Of a stretch of 64,000 nucleotides of DNA, positions 47,868 through 57,702 are shown piece by piece. The stretch lies in assembly GCF_029167645.1 (NCBI RefSeq), contig NZ_CP119147.1, forward strand, positions 1,860,001-1,924,000. The letters run 5' to 3'. The notes below the pieces were generated by a model that worked only from the letters and a program-made list of their open reading frames with translations, had not been told where the DNA came from and searched no databases. The stretch is from Streptomyces sp. AM 2-1-1 (lineage in GTDB: Bacteria; Actinomycetota; Actinomycetes; Streptomycetales; Streptomycetaceae). The position numbers and the translations under genes were made by a program. Within the stretch, counting starts at the first letter, position 1; every line of letters begins with the position of its first letter.

Positions 47868-47902
47868 GCGACCCCCCGGTGCACGGGGCACCGGGGGGTC
47901 GC
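47868..47902 (-). terminator. Terminator between rnc and mutM
   Basis: A perfect 15-bp stem GCGACCCCCCGGTGC/GCACCGGGGGGTCGC with a 5-nt loop lies 8 bp after the rnc stop. Confidence 0.8.
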
Positions 47903-47910
47903 GAACGGGG

Positions 47911-48735
47911 TCAAGCCGGAGAAACGTCCGTGTCCCGCGGGGGTTCGGCAGGGGTGTCGGCGGCCCCTGATTCGACCGCGGACTTCTCCGCGATCGCCCT
48001 CGCTTCGGCGGCGGCGCTGATCTCGCGCCAGGCGGACTCCGCCGCCTGCTGCTCCGCTTCCTTCTTGCTACGGCCGGTGCCGGTGCCGTACGAGACACCA
48101 CCGACGCGAGCTGCAGCGGTGAAGGTCTTCTCGTGGTCCGGGCCGGTCTCCGTGACGAGGTACTCGGGGACTCCGAGACCCTCGCTCGCGGTGAGCTCCT
48201 GGAGGCTGGTCTTCCAGTCCAGGCCGGCGCCGAGGTTGGAGGACCGGTCGATGAGCGGGTCGAAGAGCCGGTGGACCAGCTCCGAGGCCGCGTCGAGGCC
48301 CTGATCGAGATAGACCGCGCCGATCACCGCTTCAAGGGTGTCGGCGAGGATGGAAGCCTTGTCCCGGCCACCCGTGCCCTCTTCACCGCGGCCGAGCCGG
48401 ATGAAGGAACCGAGTTCGAGGCCGCGGCCCACTTCCGCGAGTGCACGTGAGTTGACCACCGCGGCCCGCAACTTGGCCAGCTGGCCTTCGGGCAGGTCGG
48501 GGTGGGTGCGGTACAGCGTGTCCGTGACCACCAGGCCGAGCACCGAATCCCCGAGGAATTCGAGTCGCTCGTTGGTGGGCAGACCGCCGTTCTCGTACGC
48601 GTACGAACGGTGGGTCAGCGCACGCACCAGAAGGGCGGACTCAAGGTGATACCCGAGCCGCCCTTCCAGAAGCGTGTGGGACGAGGCCGTGTTGATGTTG
48701 TCTGCCTGCTTCTTGGCGTGGGACAACTCAGACAT
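47911..48735 (-). CDS. rnc: Ribonuclease III
   Basis: 274 residues from ATG 48733-48735 ([17 protein letters not shown]). The RNase III signature [16 protein letters not shown] lies near residue 53, with the second acidic site [16 protein letters not shown] dsRNA-binding domain spans about 175-245, and an acidic tail follows. In S. coelicolor this gene (absB) globally affects antibiotic synthesis. It starts 19 bp after rpmF. Confidence 0.96.
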   Translation of the reverse strand: MSELSHAKKQADNINTASSHTLLEGRLGYHLESALLVRALTHRSYAYENGGLPTNERLEFLGDSVLGLVVTDTLYRTHPDLPEGQLAKLRAAVVNSRALAEVGRGLELGSFIRLGRGEEGTGGRDKASILADTLEAVIGAVYLDQGLDAASELVHRLFDPLIDRSSNLGAGLDWKTSLQELTASEGLGVPEYLVTETGPDHEKTFTAAARVGGVSYGTGTGRSKKEAEQQAAESAWREISAAAEARAIAEKSAVESGAADTPAEPPRDTDVSPA

Positions 48736-48754
48736 CGCGCCTCTCACCGGCCGC

Positions 48755-48928
48755 TCAGACTTCGAGGACCTGGCGCTTGTTGTACGTGCCGCAGCTCGGG
48801 CACGCGATGTGCTGGAGCTTCGGCTCCTGGCAACGCTCACACGAAACCAGGGTGGGGACCGCAGCCTTCCACTGCGACCGGCGGTGGCGCGTGTTGCTGC
48901 GCGACATCTTCCGCTTCGGAACAGCCAC
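48755..48928 (-). CDS. rpmF: 50S ribosomal protein L32, zinc-binding form
   Basis: 57 residues, GTG start with AGGAGAA upstream ([20 protein letters not shown]). Two CxxC pairs, CERCQEP and CPSCGTY, make this the zinc-containing form. Coupled to the DUF177 gene upstream, its usual neighbour. Confidence 0.97.
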   Translation of the reverse strand: MAVPKRKMSRSNTRHRRSQWKAAVPTLVSCERCQEPKLQHIACPSCGTYNKRQVLEV

Positions 48929-48930
48929 GG

Positions 48931-49572
48931 CTACTTCTCCTGCTTCTCGTCGACGCCAGGCTCGGCGCCGCCCATGTTGTCCTTCTCGCCGTCCTGAACG
49001 GTCTCGGCGAGTCCCTGCAATGCCGCCCACCGGGGGTCGGCGGCATCATGGTGGTGGCCCGGATTCTCATCCAGCCTGATTCCGCATTCGGAACACAGAC
49101 CGGCACAGGTCTCCGTGCACACCGGCTGCATCGGCAGTGCGAGCACTACCGCGTCACGCAGCACCGACTCGAGGTCGAACAGGCCGTCCTCAAGGAAAAA
49201 CTCGTCCTCGTCGTCCTCGGCGTCGTCGGCCGGGTCCGCCGTCCTGCTGCGGCCCCGGTCGTCGGCGTCAGGGTACGAGAACAGTTCCTGGAAGTCCGCC
49301 TCGACCTCGAAGGTCAGCGGCTCCAGACACCTTACGCACTCCCCCTCGGCGGATGCACGGGCGGTGCCTGTGACGAGCACCCCTTCCATGACCGATTCGA
49401 GGCGGAGGTCCAGCGCCAGCGGGGCGCCTTCCGGCACTCCGATGACTCCGTCGATACCCAGATCCCTCGGTGCTTCCACCGAACGGGTCAGCCGCTTCAG
49501 GGCACCGGGACGCCGACCCAGCTCGTGCGTATCGAACACGAGAGGATTGCGGTGGTCGAGGTGGCCGTTCAG
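48931..49572 (-). CDS. DUF177 (YceD) family protein, probable CTG start
   Basis: 213 residues if started at CTG 49570-49572 ([19 protein letters not shown]), which has AGGAG 5 nt upstream. The nearest GTG (49539) has no site and would delete a stretch conserved in orthologs as I recall them. YceD core: [20 protein letters not shown] and [19 protein letters not shown]. Linked to 23S rRNA accumulation in E. coli and plants. Ends two bases before rpmF. Confidence 0.88.
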   Translation of the reverse strand: MNGHLDHRNPLVFDTHELGRRPGALKRLTRSVEAPRDLGIDGVIGVPEGAPLALDLRLESVMEGVLVTGTARASAEGECVRCLEPLTFEVEADFQELFSYPDADDRGRSRTADPADDAEDDEDEFFLEDGLFDLESVLRDAVVLALPMQPVCTETCAGLCSECGIRLDENPGHHHDAADPRWAALQGLAETVQDGEKDNMGGAEPGVDEKQEK

Positions 49573-49756
49573 GGCTTCTCCTGCTTTCGGAAATCATGTG
49601 CGTCGCACGGCGTCGGGAGGGGCCGGCCCGCTCCGGAATCGAAACGGGCAGCCGGGATCGCGGAGATGCGCGCGACCGAAGAGCCAGGATACTTGACGTA
49701 ACGCCCAGCACCCAATCCGGTCCGGTCGGGGCGGACCGGGCCCCGCGGCGGACGGA

Positions 49757-50893
49757 TCAGCGGTCCTGCTCGTACCGGCGCAGCTGCTCCAGGTCGATCA
49801 TGCTGGTGTCGAAGAGGCTGGTCTCGTCGAGCGCGCTCTGCGGCTGCTGGTCCTGCTGCGGCTGCTGGTCGGCCCACCCGTACTCCGGGTGACCCGCCTG
49901 GTCCTGCTGCGGCTGGTAGACGTTCGGGTCGTACGCCTGCTGGTAGGCGTACCCGTCCTGCGAGGGCTGCTCGTACCCGTCCTGGGGCGCCTGCTCGTAA
50001 CCGTCCCTGGTCTCCCGGCCGTAGACGTCCCCGGACGGCTGCTCGTACCCGTACGGGTCCTGCTGGACCGGCTGCTGGTAGTCGTACGCCTGGGCGTAGG
50101 ACGGTTCGGGCCGCGCCGGGGCGGAGTAGCGCGGGGACGCCTGCGCCGGCTGCGGGTCGGCCAGCTCGGCGAGGCCGGCCAGGTAGTCGGCGTCGCTGGT
50201 GTGGCCCTGGTCGCCCGCGGCGTCCTGGGCGGCCATGTGCGCGCCGAGCTCGTCGGTCGCCACCCGGCCGTGCAGTTTCTGCCTGCCGCGCCCGACCGCC
50301 TCCAGGGTCTTGCCGAGGACGGCCTCGAAGGCGCCGAGCTTGGTGTCCACGTACTCGTCGGCACGGCGCCGGAGCGTCTCCGGGTCGGCGCTGCGCTCGG
50401 GCGCCTCGGCGTAGTCCGGGTCCTCGTAACCCTGCTCGTCGGGGCCCTGGCCGCGGCCGAGCAGCTTCTCGCGGCCCCGGTCCACGGAGCCGATGGTCTT
50501 GGTGAGGACGACCTCGAAGTTGGCGAGCTTGCTGTCGACGTACTCGTCGGCCTCCGCCTTGACCTCGGCGGCCTCCCGGCGGGCCTCGGCCAGGATGCGG
50601 TCGGCCTCGTTCTGGGCGCGCACGACGACCTCGGTGCCGGAAACCAGCGAGCCGCGCTCGGCGTGGGCGGACTCGATGATCCGCTCCGCCTCCTGGCGCG
50701 CCCGGTCGACGAGCTGTTCGCTGCCGCCGATGACCTCCTCGGCATGGGCCAGCGAGCCGGGCAGCGCTTCGCGGAGCTCTCCGAGCATCCCGAGCAGGTC
50801 GGCGCGGTTGATCACGCACGAGGCCGACATGGGCATGGACCGGGCGTTCCCGACCGCTTCGACGATGTCGTCGAGCTTCTTCTGCACGTCCAC
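49757..50893 (-). CDS. Coiled-coil DivIVA-like protein with Gln/Tyr-rich repeats
   Basis: 378 residues, GTG 50891-50893 (MDVQKKLDDIVEAVGNARSM). Residues about 60-215 form coiled coil (LVDRARQEAERIIESAHAER, then ARREAAEVKAEADEYVDSKL), with two similar blocks ending DEYVDSKL and DEYVDTKL. The C-terminal 130 residues are disordered Gln/Tyr/Pro repeats such as GYEQPSQDGYAYQQ. Databases sometimes call relatives cell division initiation or ATP synthase b-like; neither is proven. Confidence 0.82.
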   Translation of the reverse strand: MDVQKKLDDIVEAVGNARSMPMSASCVINRADLLGMLGELREALPGSLAHAEEVIGGSEQLVDRARQEAERIIESAHAERGSLVSGTEVVVRAQNEADRILAEARREAAEVKAEADEYVDSKLANFEVVLTKTIGSVDRGREKLLGRGQGPDEQGYEDPDYAEAPERSADPETLRRRADEYVDTKLGAFEAVLGKTLEAVGRGRQKLHGRVATDELGAHMAAQDAAGDQGHTSDADYLAGLAELADPQPAQASPRYSAPARPEPSYAQAYDYQQPVQQDPYGYEQPSGDVYGRETRDGYEQAPQDGYEQPSQDGYAYQQAYDPNVYQPQQDQAGHPEYGWADQQPQQDQQPQSALDETSLFDTSMIDLEQLRRYEQDR

Positions 50894-50990
50894 CGTGTGC
50901 TCGCCACTTCCTGCTGCTGTTGGAGACGGACGGGACGACTGTAAGGCCAGTCGGCTCCCGCCCGACACCGGGTGACGGGCGGTCAGGCGG

Positions 50991-51473
50991 TCACGCGCGC
51001 CCCAGCCGATCCTGGAGCGCCGTGTGGACGGTCGGCGGCAGCAGGTGGGAGACGTCTCCGCCCCAGGTCGCGACCTCCTTGACCAGGGAGGACGACAGGA
51101 AGCTGTAGGTGGGGTTGGTGGGGACGAAGAGCGTCTCCACTCCGGAGAGGCCGTTGTTCATCTGGGCCATCTGCAGTTCGTAGTCGAAGTCGCTGACCGC
51201 CCGGAGCCCCTTCACGATGGCGGGGATCTCCCGCTGCGCGCAGAAGTCGACCAGCAGGCCGTGGAAGGATTCGACCTCGACGTTGCCGAAGCCGGAGGTG
51301 ACCTCGCGGATCAGCTCGATCCGCTCGTCGACGGTGAACAGCCCTTTCTTGGACTGGTTGATCATCACCGCGACGTGTACGACGTCGTACAGCTTCGAGG
51401 CTCGGCCGATGATGTCGAGATGTCCGTTGGTGATGGGGTCGAACGACCCCGGACAGACGGCGCGGCGCAACAT
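50991..51473 (-). CDS. coaD: Phosphopantetheine adenylyltransferase
   Basis: 160 residues from ATG 51471-51473 with GAGGGAA upstream ([20 protein letters not shown]). The HxGH-type nucleotidyltransferase motif TNGHLD and the C-terminal [19 protein letters not shown] are present. Penultimate step of CoA synthesis. Pairs with rsmD, as in most bacteria. Confidence 0.96.
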   Translation of the reverse strand: MLRRAVCPGSFDPITNGHLDIIGRASKLYDVVHVAVMINQSKKGLFTVDERIELIREVTSGFGNVEVESFHGLLVDFCAQREIPAIVKGLRAVSDFDYELQMAQMNNGLSGVETLFVPTNPTYSFLSSSLVKEVATWGGDVSHLLPPTVHTALQDRLGRA

Positions 51474-51496
51474 GGTTCCCTCGCTCCCGGGTCCGG

Positions 51497-52081
51497 TCAT
51501 CGTGCGTCTTCGCACGAGGAGGCGGCGCGACCGTACCAAAGGGTCGCCTCGCCGTAACGGCGGGATCTCAGCGGCTCGTAACCGTCCGGCCAGTCGAATT
51601 CCCCGCCTCTGGTGGCACGTTCCACGGTGACGAGTGCGTCCTCTCCGAGCCAGCCCCGCGTGCGGAGTGTGAGCAGGATCTCCCGAAGATCGTCGTCGGT
51701 GACGACGTAGGGCGGATCGAGGAAGACGACGTCGTACGGGTCGGCGGGCACCGGTCCGCCCACGGTCTGCTCGGCCTTGCCGGGACGGATCTCGGCGCCG
51801 GGCAGGCCGACGGTGCGGGCGTTCTCGCGGACGGTGGCGACGGCTGTGCGATCGGCTTCCACGAGGAGCGCGTGGGCCGCGCCCCGGGAGAGCGCTTCGA
51901 GGCCGACCGCGCCCGATCCGGCGTAGAGGTCGGCGATCCGGATGCCGTCGAGGGTGCCGAGCAGCGCTTCCCAGGTCGAGAAGAGGCCCTCGCGCGCCCG
52001 GTCGGAGGTGGGGCGGGTGCCGTTGCCGGGCGGTACGGCCAGGCGGCGTCCGCCGGCCGAGCCGGCGATCACGCGGGTCAT
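51497..52081 (-). CDS. rsmD: 16S rRNA (guanine966-N2)-methyltransferase
   Basis: 194 residues ([20 protein letters not shown]). The SAM site is [18 protein letters not shown] and the N-methyltransferase motif DPPY lies in [12 protein letters not shown]. 23 bp before coaD. Confidence 0.95.
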   Translation of the reverse strand: MTRVIAGSAGGRRLAVPPGNGTRPTSDRAREGLFSTWEALLGTLDGIRIADLYAGSGAVGLEALSRGAAHALLVEADRTAVATVRENARTVGLPGAEIRPGKAEQTVGGPVPADPYDVVFLDPPYVVTDDDLREILLTLRTRGWLGEDALVTVERATRGGEFDWPDGYEPLRSRRYGEATLWYGRAASSCEDAR

Positions 52082-52229
52082 GGGAGTCGGTCCTCGGGTC
52101 GCGGGGCGGCACGCGGGAGGTTCGCGTGCTTCGGTGCGCGGACGTCTCCCGCGCGCCTCGGCTCCCACGATATGGCGTGCGGGCGGCGGTGGCCCGGGCG
52201 GACCCGGTGCGTCCCCCACGCGGTGCGGC

Positions 52230-54485
52230 TCATCCCTTGTCGAGGTACTCCTCGCGGTCCTTGTCCAGCAACGCGTCCAGGGCGACGCGCAGCTCCGGGT
52301 GGCCGGTCAGCTCCGGGTCGGCGGCGACGGTCCGCACCGCCTCGGCGCGCGCAGCGGCGATGACCTCCTCGTCGTCGATGACGGTGAGCATCCGCAACGA
52401 GGAGCGCACCCCGGACTGAGCCTGGCCGAGCACATCGCCCTCGCGGCGCTGTTCCAGGTCGATGCGGGAGAGCTCGAAGCCGTCCAGGGTGGCGGCGACC
52501 GCGCCGAGCCGGGCACGGGCCGGGCTCGCCTCGTGGGCCTCGCTGACCAGCAGGCAGAGCCCGGCGGCGGAGCCGCGGCCGACCCGGCCGCGGAGCTGGT
52601 GGAGCTGGGAGACGCCGAACCGGTCGGCGTCCATGATCACCATCGCGGTGGCGTTCGGGACGTTGACCCCGACCTCGATCACCGTGGTGGCCACCAGCAC
52701 GTCGACCTCGCCGGCGGCGAACCGGCGCATCACGTCGTCCTTGTCGTCGGGGTGCATCCGCCCGTGCAGCACCTCGGTGCGGAGCCCGGCGAGCGGTCCG
52801 GCGGCGAGCTGGGCCGCGATGTCGAGCACGGCGAGCGGCGGCCGCTTGTCGCCGTCCGGCGCCTTCTCCTGCGCCTTCGCCTTCTCCGGCGCCTTCTTGC
52901 CGCCCTTGGTCCCGGCCGTCTCCTCGTCGTCGCCGATCCGGGGACAGACGACGTACGCCTGGTGGCCGCCCTCCACCTCCTCGCGGACCCGCTCCCAGGC
53001 GCGGGCGAGGAAGTGCGGCTTGTCGGTGGCGGGCACGACGTGGGTGGCGATCGGCGAGCGGCCGGCGGGGAGCTGGTCCAGGACCGACGTCTCCAGGTCC
53101 CCGAAGACCGTCATCGCGACCGTGCGCGGGATGGGTGTGGCGGTCATCACCAGCAGGTGCGGCGGCTGCTTGCCCTTGGACCGCAGGGCGTCGCGCTGCT
53201 CCACCCCGAAGCGGTGCTGTTCGTCGACCACGACCAGGCCGAGGTCGTGGAAGGACACCTTGTCCTCGATCAGCGCGTGGGTGCCGATGACGAGGCCGGC
53301 CTCGCCGGTGGCCAGGTCGAGCAGGGCCCGGCGGCGGGCGGCCGTCCCCATGGAGCCGGTGAGCAGGACCACCTTCGTGCCGAGCGCGGAGCCGCCGAGC
53401 ATCCCGCCCTCGGCGAGGTCGCCCATCATCTCGGTGATGGAGCGGTGGTGCTGCTGGGCGAGCACCTCGGTGGGGGCGAGCATGGCGGCCTGGCCGCCGG
53501 AGTCCACGACGGCGAGCATCGCGCGCAGGGCGACCATCGTCTTGCCGGAGCCGACCTCACCCTGGAGCAGCCGGTGCATGGGGTGCTCGGTGGCGAGGTC
53601 GTCGAAGATCTCGCCGGAGACCTTCCGCTGGCCCTCGGTGAGGGTGAAGGGGAGCCGGGCGTCGAAGGCGTCGAGCAGCCCGTCGGGGGCGGGGCGGCGG
53701 GCTACCGCGGGGAGCTGGGTGTCGGCGTACCGGCGGCGGGCGAGCGCGACCTGGAGGACGAACGCCTCGTCCCACTTGAGCCGCTCCCGGGCGGCCTCGA
53801 CGTCCGCCTTGCTCTGCGGCCGGTGCACCTTGACCAGGGCGTCGGGCAGGGAGACGAAACCGCGCCCTTCCCGCAGCGGGGCGGGCAGCGGGTCGACGGC
53901 CTCCCGGGCGCTGGGCAGCACCGTGTCGACGGCCTTGGCGATGCGCCAGGAGTCGAGCTGCTTGCAGGCGGGGTAGAGCGGCAGCAGGCGTCCGGCGAAG
54001 GCGTCCACGGCCTCCCGCTCACCGGCTTCCCGGTCCGCTGCTCCGGCGTCGGCGCCGGGGTCGGCGTCCAGGAGCTGGTACGTGGGGTGGGCGAGCTGCG
54101 TCTTGCGGTTGAAGACGCCGACCTTGCCCGCGAACATCGCCCGGCGACCGGGGAGGAGATCCTGGTGGGGCTTGTGCACGCCGTGGCCGAAGAAGACCAG
54201 TTGGAGGCGGCCGCTGCCGTCGGTGAGGGTGACCTCCAGGCGTTTGCCGCGCCCGTTGTTGAAGCCGTGCACCCGGGCGTCGGCGACCTGGGCCACCACG
54301 GTGACGTGTTCGTCCAGCGGGAGGTCGGAGAGCGGGGTGAGCCGCCCCCGCTCCTCGTACCGCCGCGGGTAGTGGTGCAGCAGGTCGCCGACCGTGTGCA
54401 GGCCGAGGTGTTCGGCCATCACCTTCGCGGTGGCGCCGCCGAGCAGCTTCTTGAGGGGTTCATCGAGCGCGGACACGGGTTCCAT
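52230..54485 (-). CDS. recG: ATP-dependent DNA helicase RecG
   Basis: 751 residues from ATG 54483-54485 (MEPVSALDEPLKKLLGG). Wedge/OB domain, then Walker A LLQGEVGSGKTMVALRAM, DEQHRFGVEQRDALR, and the C-terminal helicase motifs ATTVIEVGVNVPNA and QLRGRVGRG. An insertion of Lys/Glu/Pro-rich sequence (GGKKAPEKAKAQEKAPDG, about residue 540) lies between the helicase lobes. Remodels stalled forks. Confidence 0.96.
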   Translation of the reverse strand: MEPVSALDEPLKKLLGGATAKVMAEHLGLHTVGDLLHHYPRRYEERGRLTPLSDLPLDEHVTVVAQVADARVHGFNNGRGKRLEVTLTDGSGRLQLVFFGHGVHKPHQDLLPGRRAMFAGKVGVFNRKTQLAHPTYQLLDADPGADAGAADREAGEREAVDAFAGRLLPLYPACKQLDSWRIAKAVDTVLPSAREAVDPLPAPLREGRGFVSLPDALVKVHRPQSKADVEAARERLKWDEAFVLQVALARRRYADTQLPAVARRPAPDGLLDAFDARLPFTLTEGQRKVSGEIFDDLATEHPMHRLLQGEVGSGKTMVALRAMLAVVDSGGQAAMLAPTEVLAQQHHRSITEMMGDLAEGGMLGGSALGTKVVLLTGSMGTAARRRALLDLATGEAGLVIGTHALIEDKVSFHDLGLVVVDEQHRFGVEQRDALRSKGKQPPHLLVMTATPIPRTVAMTVFGDLETSVLDQLPAGRSPIATHVVPATDKPHFLARAWERVREEVEGGHQAYVVCPRIGDDEETAGTKGGKKAPEKAKAQEKAPDGDKRPPLAVLDIAAQLAAGPLAGLRTEVLHGRMHPDDKDDVMRRFAAGEVDVLVATTVIEVGVNVPNATAMVIMDADRFGVSQLHQLRGRVGRGSAAGLCLLVSEAHEASPARARLGAVAATLDGFELSRIDLEQRREGDVLGQAQSGVRSSLRMLTVIDDEEVIAAARAEAVRTVAADPELTGHPELRVALDALLDKDREEYLDKG

Positions 54486-54544
54486 TGCACACCACACCAC
54501 CGACAGTCGTCCGGCGGGAGGGCCCGGGGGCGTGTCCGGCGCCG

Positions 54545-56209
54545 CTACTCGACGCCGATCAGCAGCGGGGTCGCCGGGTGCCCGCCCCGGTAGACCACGG
54601 TGTCGACGGCGAGGTGGCGCTCGCGTACGTACGCCTCCAGCGTGTCGCCCAGCGCGTCCGGCGCGTGCTCGCCGAGGACCAGGGTGACCAGCTCGCCGCC
54701 GGCCGCGAGCATCCGTTCGAGGACCGTACGGGCGGTGGTGGGGACGTCCGCGCCGATGACGGCCACGTCCCCGTCGATCAGGCCCAGCACGTCGCCGGCC
54801 TGGCAGATGCCGGCCGTGGTCCACGACTGCCGTTCGGCGACGGCGAGTTCGGCGTAGCGGGTGGCCCCGGCGGCGGCGGTCATGGCGACGACGTCCTCGT
54901 CGAAGCTGCGGCCGGACTCGTGGACGGCGAGCGCGGCGATGCCCTGGACGACGGCGCGGGTCGGGACGACGGCGACCCGGACGCCCTCGGTCCTGACCTG
55001 CTCGGCGGCCGCCGCCGCGACGTGGCGCAGGCCTGCGTCGTTGGGGAGCAGGACGACCTCGCGGGCGTGGGCGCGGCGGATCGCCTCGACGAGTTCGCCG
55101 CTGGCGGGCGGCTGCCCGGGGCGGGCGAGCACCGTGACCGCGCCCGCTCCCGCGCAGAGGGCTCCGAGCTCCTCACCGGGGACGACCAGGACGACCGCGC
55201 GCGGGGCGGGCCCGGGGCCGGGGGCGGGGTGGGCGCGCTCGGCACCGAAGTGGGTGATCCTGATCCGGTGCGGGCGGCCCGCCTCCACGCCCGCCTCCAC
55301 GGCGGCCCCGGCGTCGTCCACGTGCACGTGGACGTTCCACAGGCCGTCCCCGCCGACCACCACGAGGGAGTCGCCGAGGGTGTCCAGCCGGTCGCGGAGC
55401 CGGTCCACCGCCGCGTCCTCGGCCTCCAGCAGGTAGACGACCTCGAAGGCGGGTCCGTCACCGGGCACCGCCTCCGTGCCGTCCACCGGGCCGGGGACGG
55501 GTTCGGGGGCGCCGTCGGCGGACGCGGGCACCGGGGCGGCGGCCGGCCGCCGGGTGCGTACGGGGGCCCGGCCGGACACGGTCTCCACCAGGGCGCCCAG
55601 GACGGTCACCAGGCCCTGGCCGCCGGCGTCCACCACTCCGGCGCGGCCGAGCACCGGCAGCCGCCGGGGGGTGTCCTCCAGCGCCTCGGCGGCGCCCGCG
55701 TGCGCCGCCCGGGCGACCGCCGCCAGGCCGCCGCCCCCGGCACCGGCCGCTCCGGCGGCCCGTGCCGCGGCGGTGGCGACGGTGAGGATGGTGCCCTCCA
55801 CGGGGTGGGCGACCGCCCGGCGGGCGGCGGCGGCGGCGCGCGTGAGCGCCCGCGCCAGGTGGTCCGCGTCCCCGCCCTCCGCGAGCACGGAGGCCATGCC
55901 GCGCAGGAGTTGGGCGAGGATGGTGCCCGAGTTGCCCCGGGCGCCGAGGAGCGCTCCGTGCGCCATGGCGCGTACCGCGTCCGCGGCGGCGGGCACGGCG
56001 GGGCCGGTGGCGCGGGCCGTGAAGACGGCCTCCACGGCGGCCCGTGCGGACTCCACGGTGAGGAAGAGGTTGGTGCCGGTGTCCCCGTCGGGGACCGGAT
56101 ACACGTTGATCGCGTCGATCGCCGCGCGCTCCCGGCCCAGGGCCTCCAGGGCCAGCGAGCACCAGGTGCGTACCGCGACGGCGTCGAGGTCGTCGGGGAG
56201 CTGCGGCAC
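54545..56209 (-). CDS. DAK (DhaL-like) / DegV-type protein, fatty-acid-kinase-like
   Basis: 554 residues, GTG start behind AAGGAGGA. The N-terminal DhaL-type domain has INVYPVPDGDTGTNLFLT (Mg-ATP binding Asp residues) and ALLGARGNSGTILAQ. A linker region and a C-terminal FakA-like DegV domain follow (VVLLPNDAGLRHVAAAA, VVPTRAVVQGIAALAVH). In Firmicutes FakA phosphorylates fatty acids with FakB; that role here is inferred. It sits between recG and rpmB. Confidence 0.9.
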   Translation of the reverse strand: MPQLPDDLDAVAVRTWCSLALEALGRERAAIDAINVYPVPDGDTGTNLFLTVESARAAVEAVFTARATGPAVPAAADAVRAMAHGALLGARGNSGTILAQLLRGMASVLAEGGDADHLARALTRAAAAARRAVAHPVEGTILTVATAAARAAGAAGAGGGGLAAVARAAHAGAAEALEDTPRRLPVLGRAGVVDAGGQGLVTVLGALVETVSGRAPVRTRRPAAAPVPASADGAPEPVPGPVDGTEAVPGDGPAFEVVYLLEAEDAAVDRLRDRLDTLGDSLVVVGGDGLWNVHVHVDDAGAAVEAGVEAGRPHRIRITHFGAERAHPAPGPGPAPRAVVLVVPGEELGALCAGAGAVTVLARPGQPPASGELVEAIRRAHAREVVLLPNDAGLRHVAAAAAEQVRTEGVRVAVVPTRAVVQGIAALAVHESGRSFDEDVVAMTAAAGATRYAELAVAERQSWTTAGICQAGDVLGLIDGDVAVIGADVPTTARTVLERMLAAGGELVTLVLGEHAPDALGDTLEAYVRERHLAVDTVVYRGGHPATPLLIGVE

Positions 56210-56467
56210 CTGGGTCCTCCTTGAAGCGGCCGTGTACGGCGGGCTGCTCCGCAGGTTAACCCCGGCCCGACGGGGAGTGGCCCGGTACGGGGAGCGGGAG
56301 GGCGGTGGGCTCGGACATGGTAGTTTCGTTGTACCGACGCAGCCGTTGTATGGTGTTTCGGTTGCCCGATGAGAGTCGGGCTATTCCTCCGGTGCCGCCA
56401 CTTCAGTTCACTGATTCCGGCGCGCCGGATTTCACTGTAAGTGCACCTGAAGTCTTTGGAGTGACCC

Positions 56468-56653
56468 GTGGCTGCCAACTGCGACGTCTGTGGCAAGGGG
56501 CCGGGCTTCGGCAACAGCATCTCCCACTCGCACCGCCGTACGTCTCGTCGCTGGAATCCCAACATCCAGCGCGTGCGTGCCGTGGTCGGTCGGACGCCGA
56601 AGCGGCTCAACGTCTGCACCTCGTGCATCAAGGCCGGCAAGGTCGCGCGCTGA
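56468..56653 (+). CDS. rpmB: 50S ribosomal protein L28, zinc-binding form
   Basis: 61 residues, GTG start ([20 protein letters not shown]). CDVC and CTSC make the zinc-ribbon form. Single gene divergent from the DAK gene; a TTGTAC/TATGGT pair near 56328-56354 is a weak promoter candidate. Ends before a strong T-tailed terminator. Confidence 0.96.
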   Translation: MAANCDVCGKGPGFGNSISHSHRRTSRRWNPNIQRVRAVVGRTPKRLNVCTSCIKAGKVAR

Positions 56654-56686
56654 CGTCCCCGTCGTAGCGCAGCCTTCCGGTTGCCC

Positions 56687-56720
56687 AAAAAGCCGGCCCA
56701 CCTCGGTGGGCCGGCTTTTT
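56687..56720. terminator. Intrinsic terminator after rpmB
   Basis: AAAAAGCCGGCCCA/TGGGCCGGCTTTTT, a 14-bp stem with a 6-nt loop and T5 on the plus strand and on the minus strand. It serves rpmB and the convergent thiD. Confidence 0.92.
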
Positions 56721-56778
56721 GCTGTGCCCGGGCGGGGATCCGCCCCCGGTCCGCCGGGTCCGGGGGCGTTCCGCGGCC

Positions 56779-57585
56779 TCAGGCCCGGCGGCTCCGCCAG
56801 CCGTGGTCGACCGGGCCGATCCCGGCGCCGAGCGGGAAACCGGCTTCGATCGCCCCGGTGACGTAGCTCTTCGCGTTCCGTACCGCCGTGGGCACGTTCT
56901 GGCCGCGGGCCAGTCCGCAGGCGATCGCCGAGGCGAGGGTGCAGCCCGTGCCGTGGGTGTGCCGGTTGTCGTGGCGCGGGGCACGCAGCCAGTGCTCCTG
57001 GTCGCCGTCGGTGAGCAGATCGACGGCTTCGCCGGGCAGATGGCCGCCCTTGATCACCACCCAGCGCGGGCCGAGCGCGAGCACGGCGTCGGCGGCCCGC
57101 CGCATGTCCGCCTCGTCGGCGACCTCCACGCCCGTGAGCTGCACCACTTCGTCCAGGTTCGGGGTGGCGACCGTGGCGAGCGGCAGCAACACCGTCCGTA
57201 CCGAGGCGAGGGCCTCGACGGCGAGCAGCGCGTCGCCGTGCTTGGAGACCCCGACGGGGTCGACGACGACCGGGGCGCCGGTGTCCGCGAGGAGTGCGGC
57301 GACGGTCTCGACCAGCGCGGCGGAGGAGAGCATGCCCGTCTTCACCGCCTGGACGCCGATGTCGTCGACGACGCTGCGGTACTGGGCCCGTACCGCGTCG
57401 GCCGGCAGTTCCCAGGCACCCTGCACGCCGGTGGAGTTCTGGGCGGTCACGGCGGTCAGCACGCTCATGCCGTGCACACCGAGAGCCAGCATCGTCTTGA
57501 GGTCGGCCTGGATGCCGGCACCGCCGCCGGAGTCGGATCCGGCGACGGTGAGGACACGGGGAGGTACGGCGGCAGGTATCGGCAT
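56779..57585 (-). CDS. thiD: Hydroxymethylpyrimidine/phosphomethylpyrimidine kinase
   Basis: 268 residues from ATG 57583-57585 ([20 protein letters not shown]). PfkB-like fold with [33 protein letters not shown] and the anion hole [14 protein letters not shown]. Makes HMP-PP for thiamine. Downstream of thiL, another thiamine gene, on the same strand. Confidence 0.95.
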   Translation of the reverse strand: MPIPAAVPPRVLTVAGSDSGGGAGIQADLKTMLALGVHGMSVLTAVTAQNSTGVQGAWELPADAVRAQYRSVVDDIGVQAVKTGMLSSAALVETVAALLADTGAPVVVDPVGVSKHGDALLAVEALASVRTVLLPLATVATPNLDEVVQLTGVEVADEADMRRAADAVLALGPRWVVIKGGHLPGEAVDLLTDGDQEHWLRAPRHDNRHTHGTGCTLASAIACGLARGQNVPTAVRNAKSYVTGAIEAGFPLGAGIGPVDHGWRSRRA

Positions 57586-57702
57586 GCCCCGCAATCTACT
57601 GGCCGCGGACGCGCGGCCGTGATCCGCGGGGCCCGGTCCGCGGCCGTGGACCGCGGGGCGGACCGACCCGGTCGGAGCCCCGGGCGTGCTGACGGGACCT
57701 GG

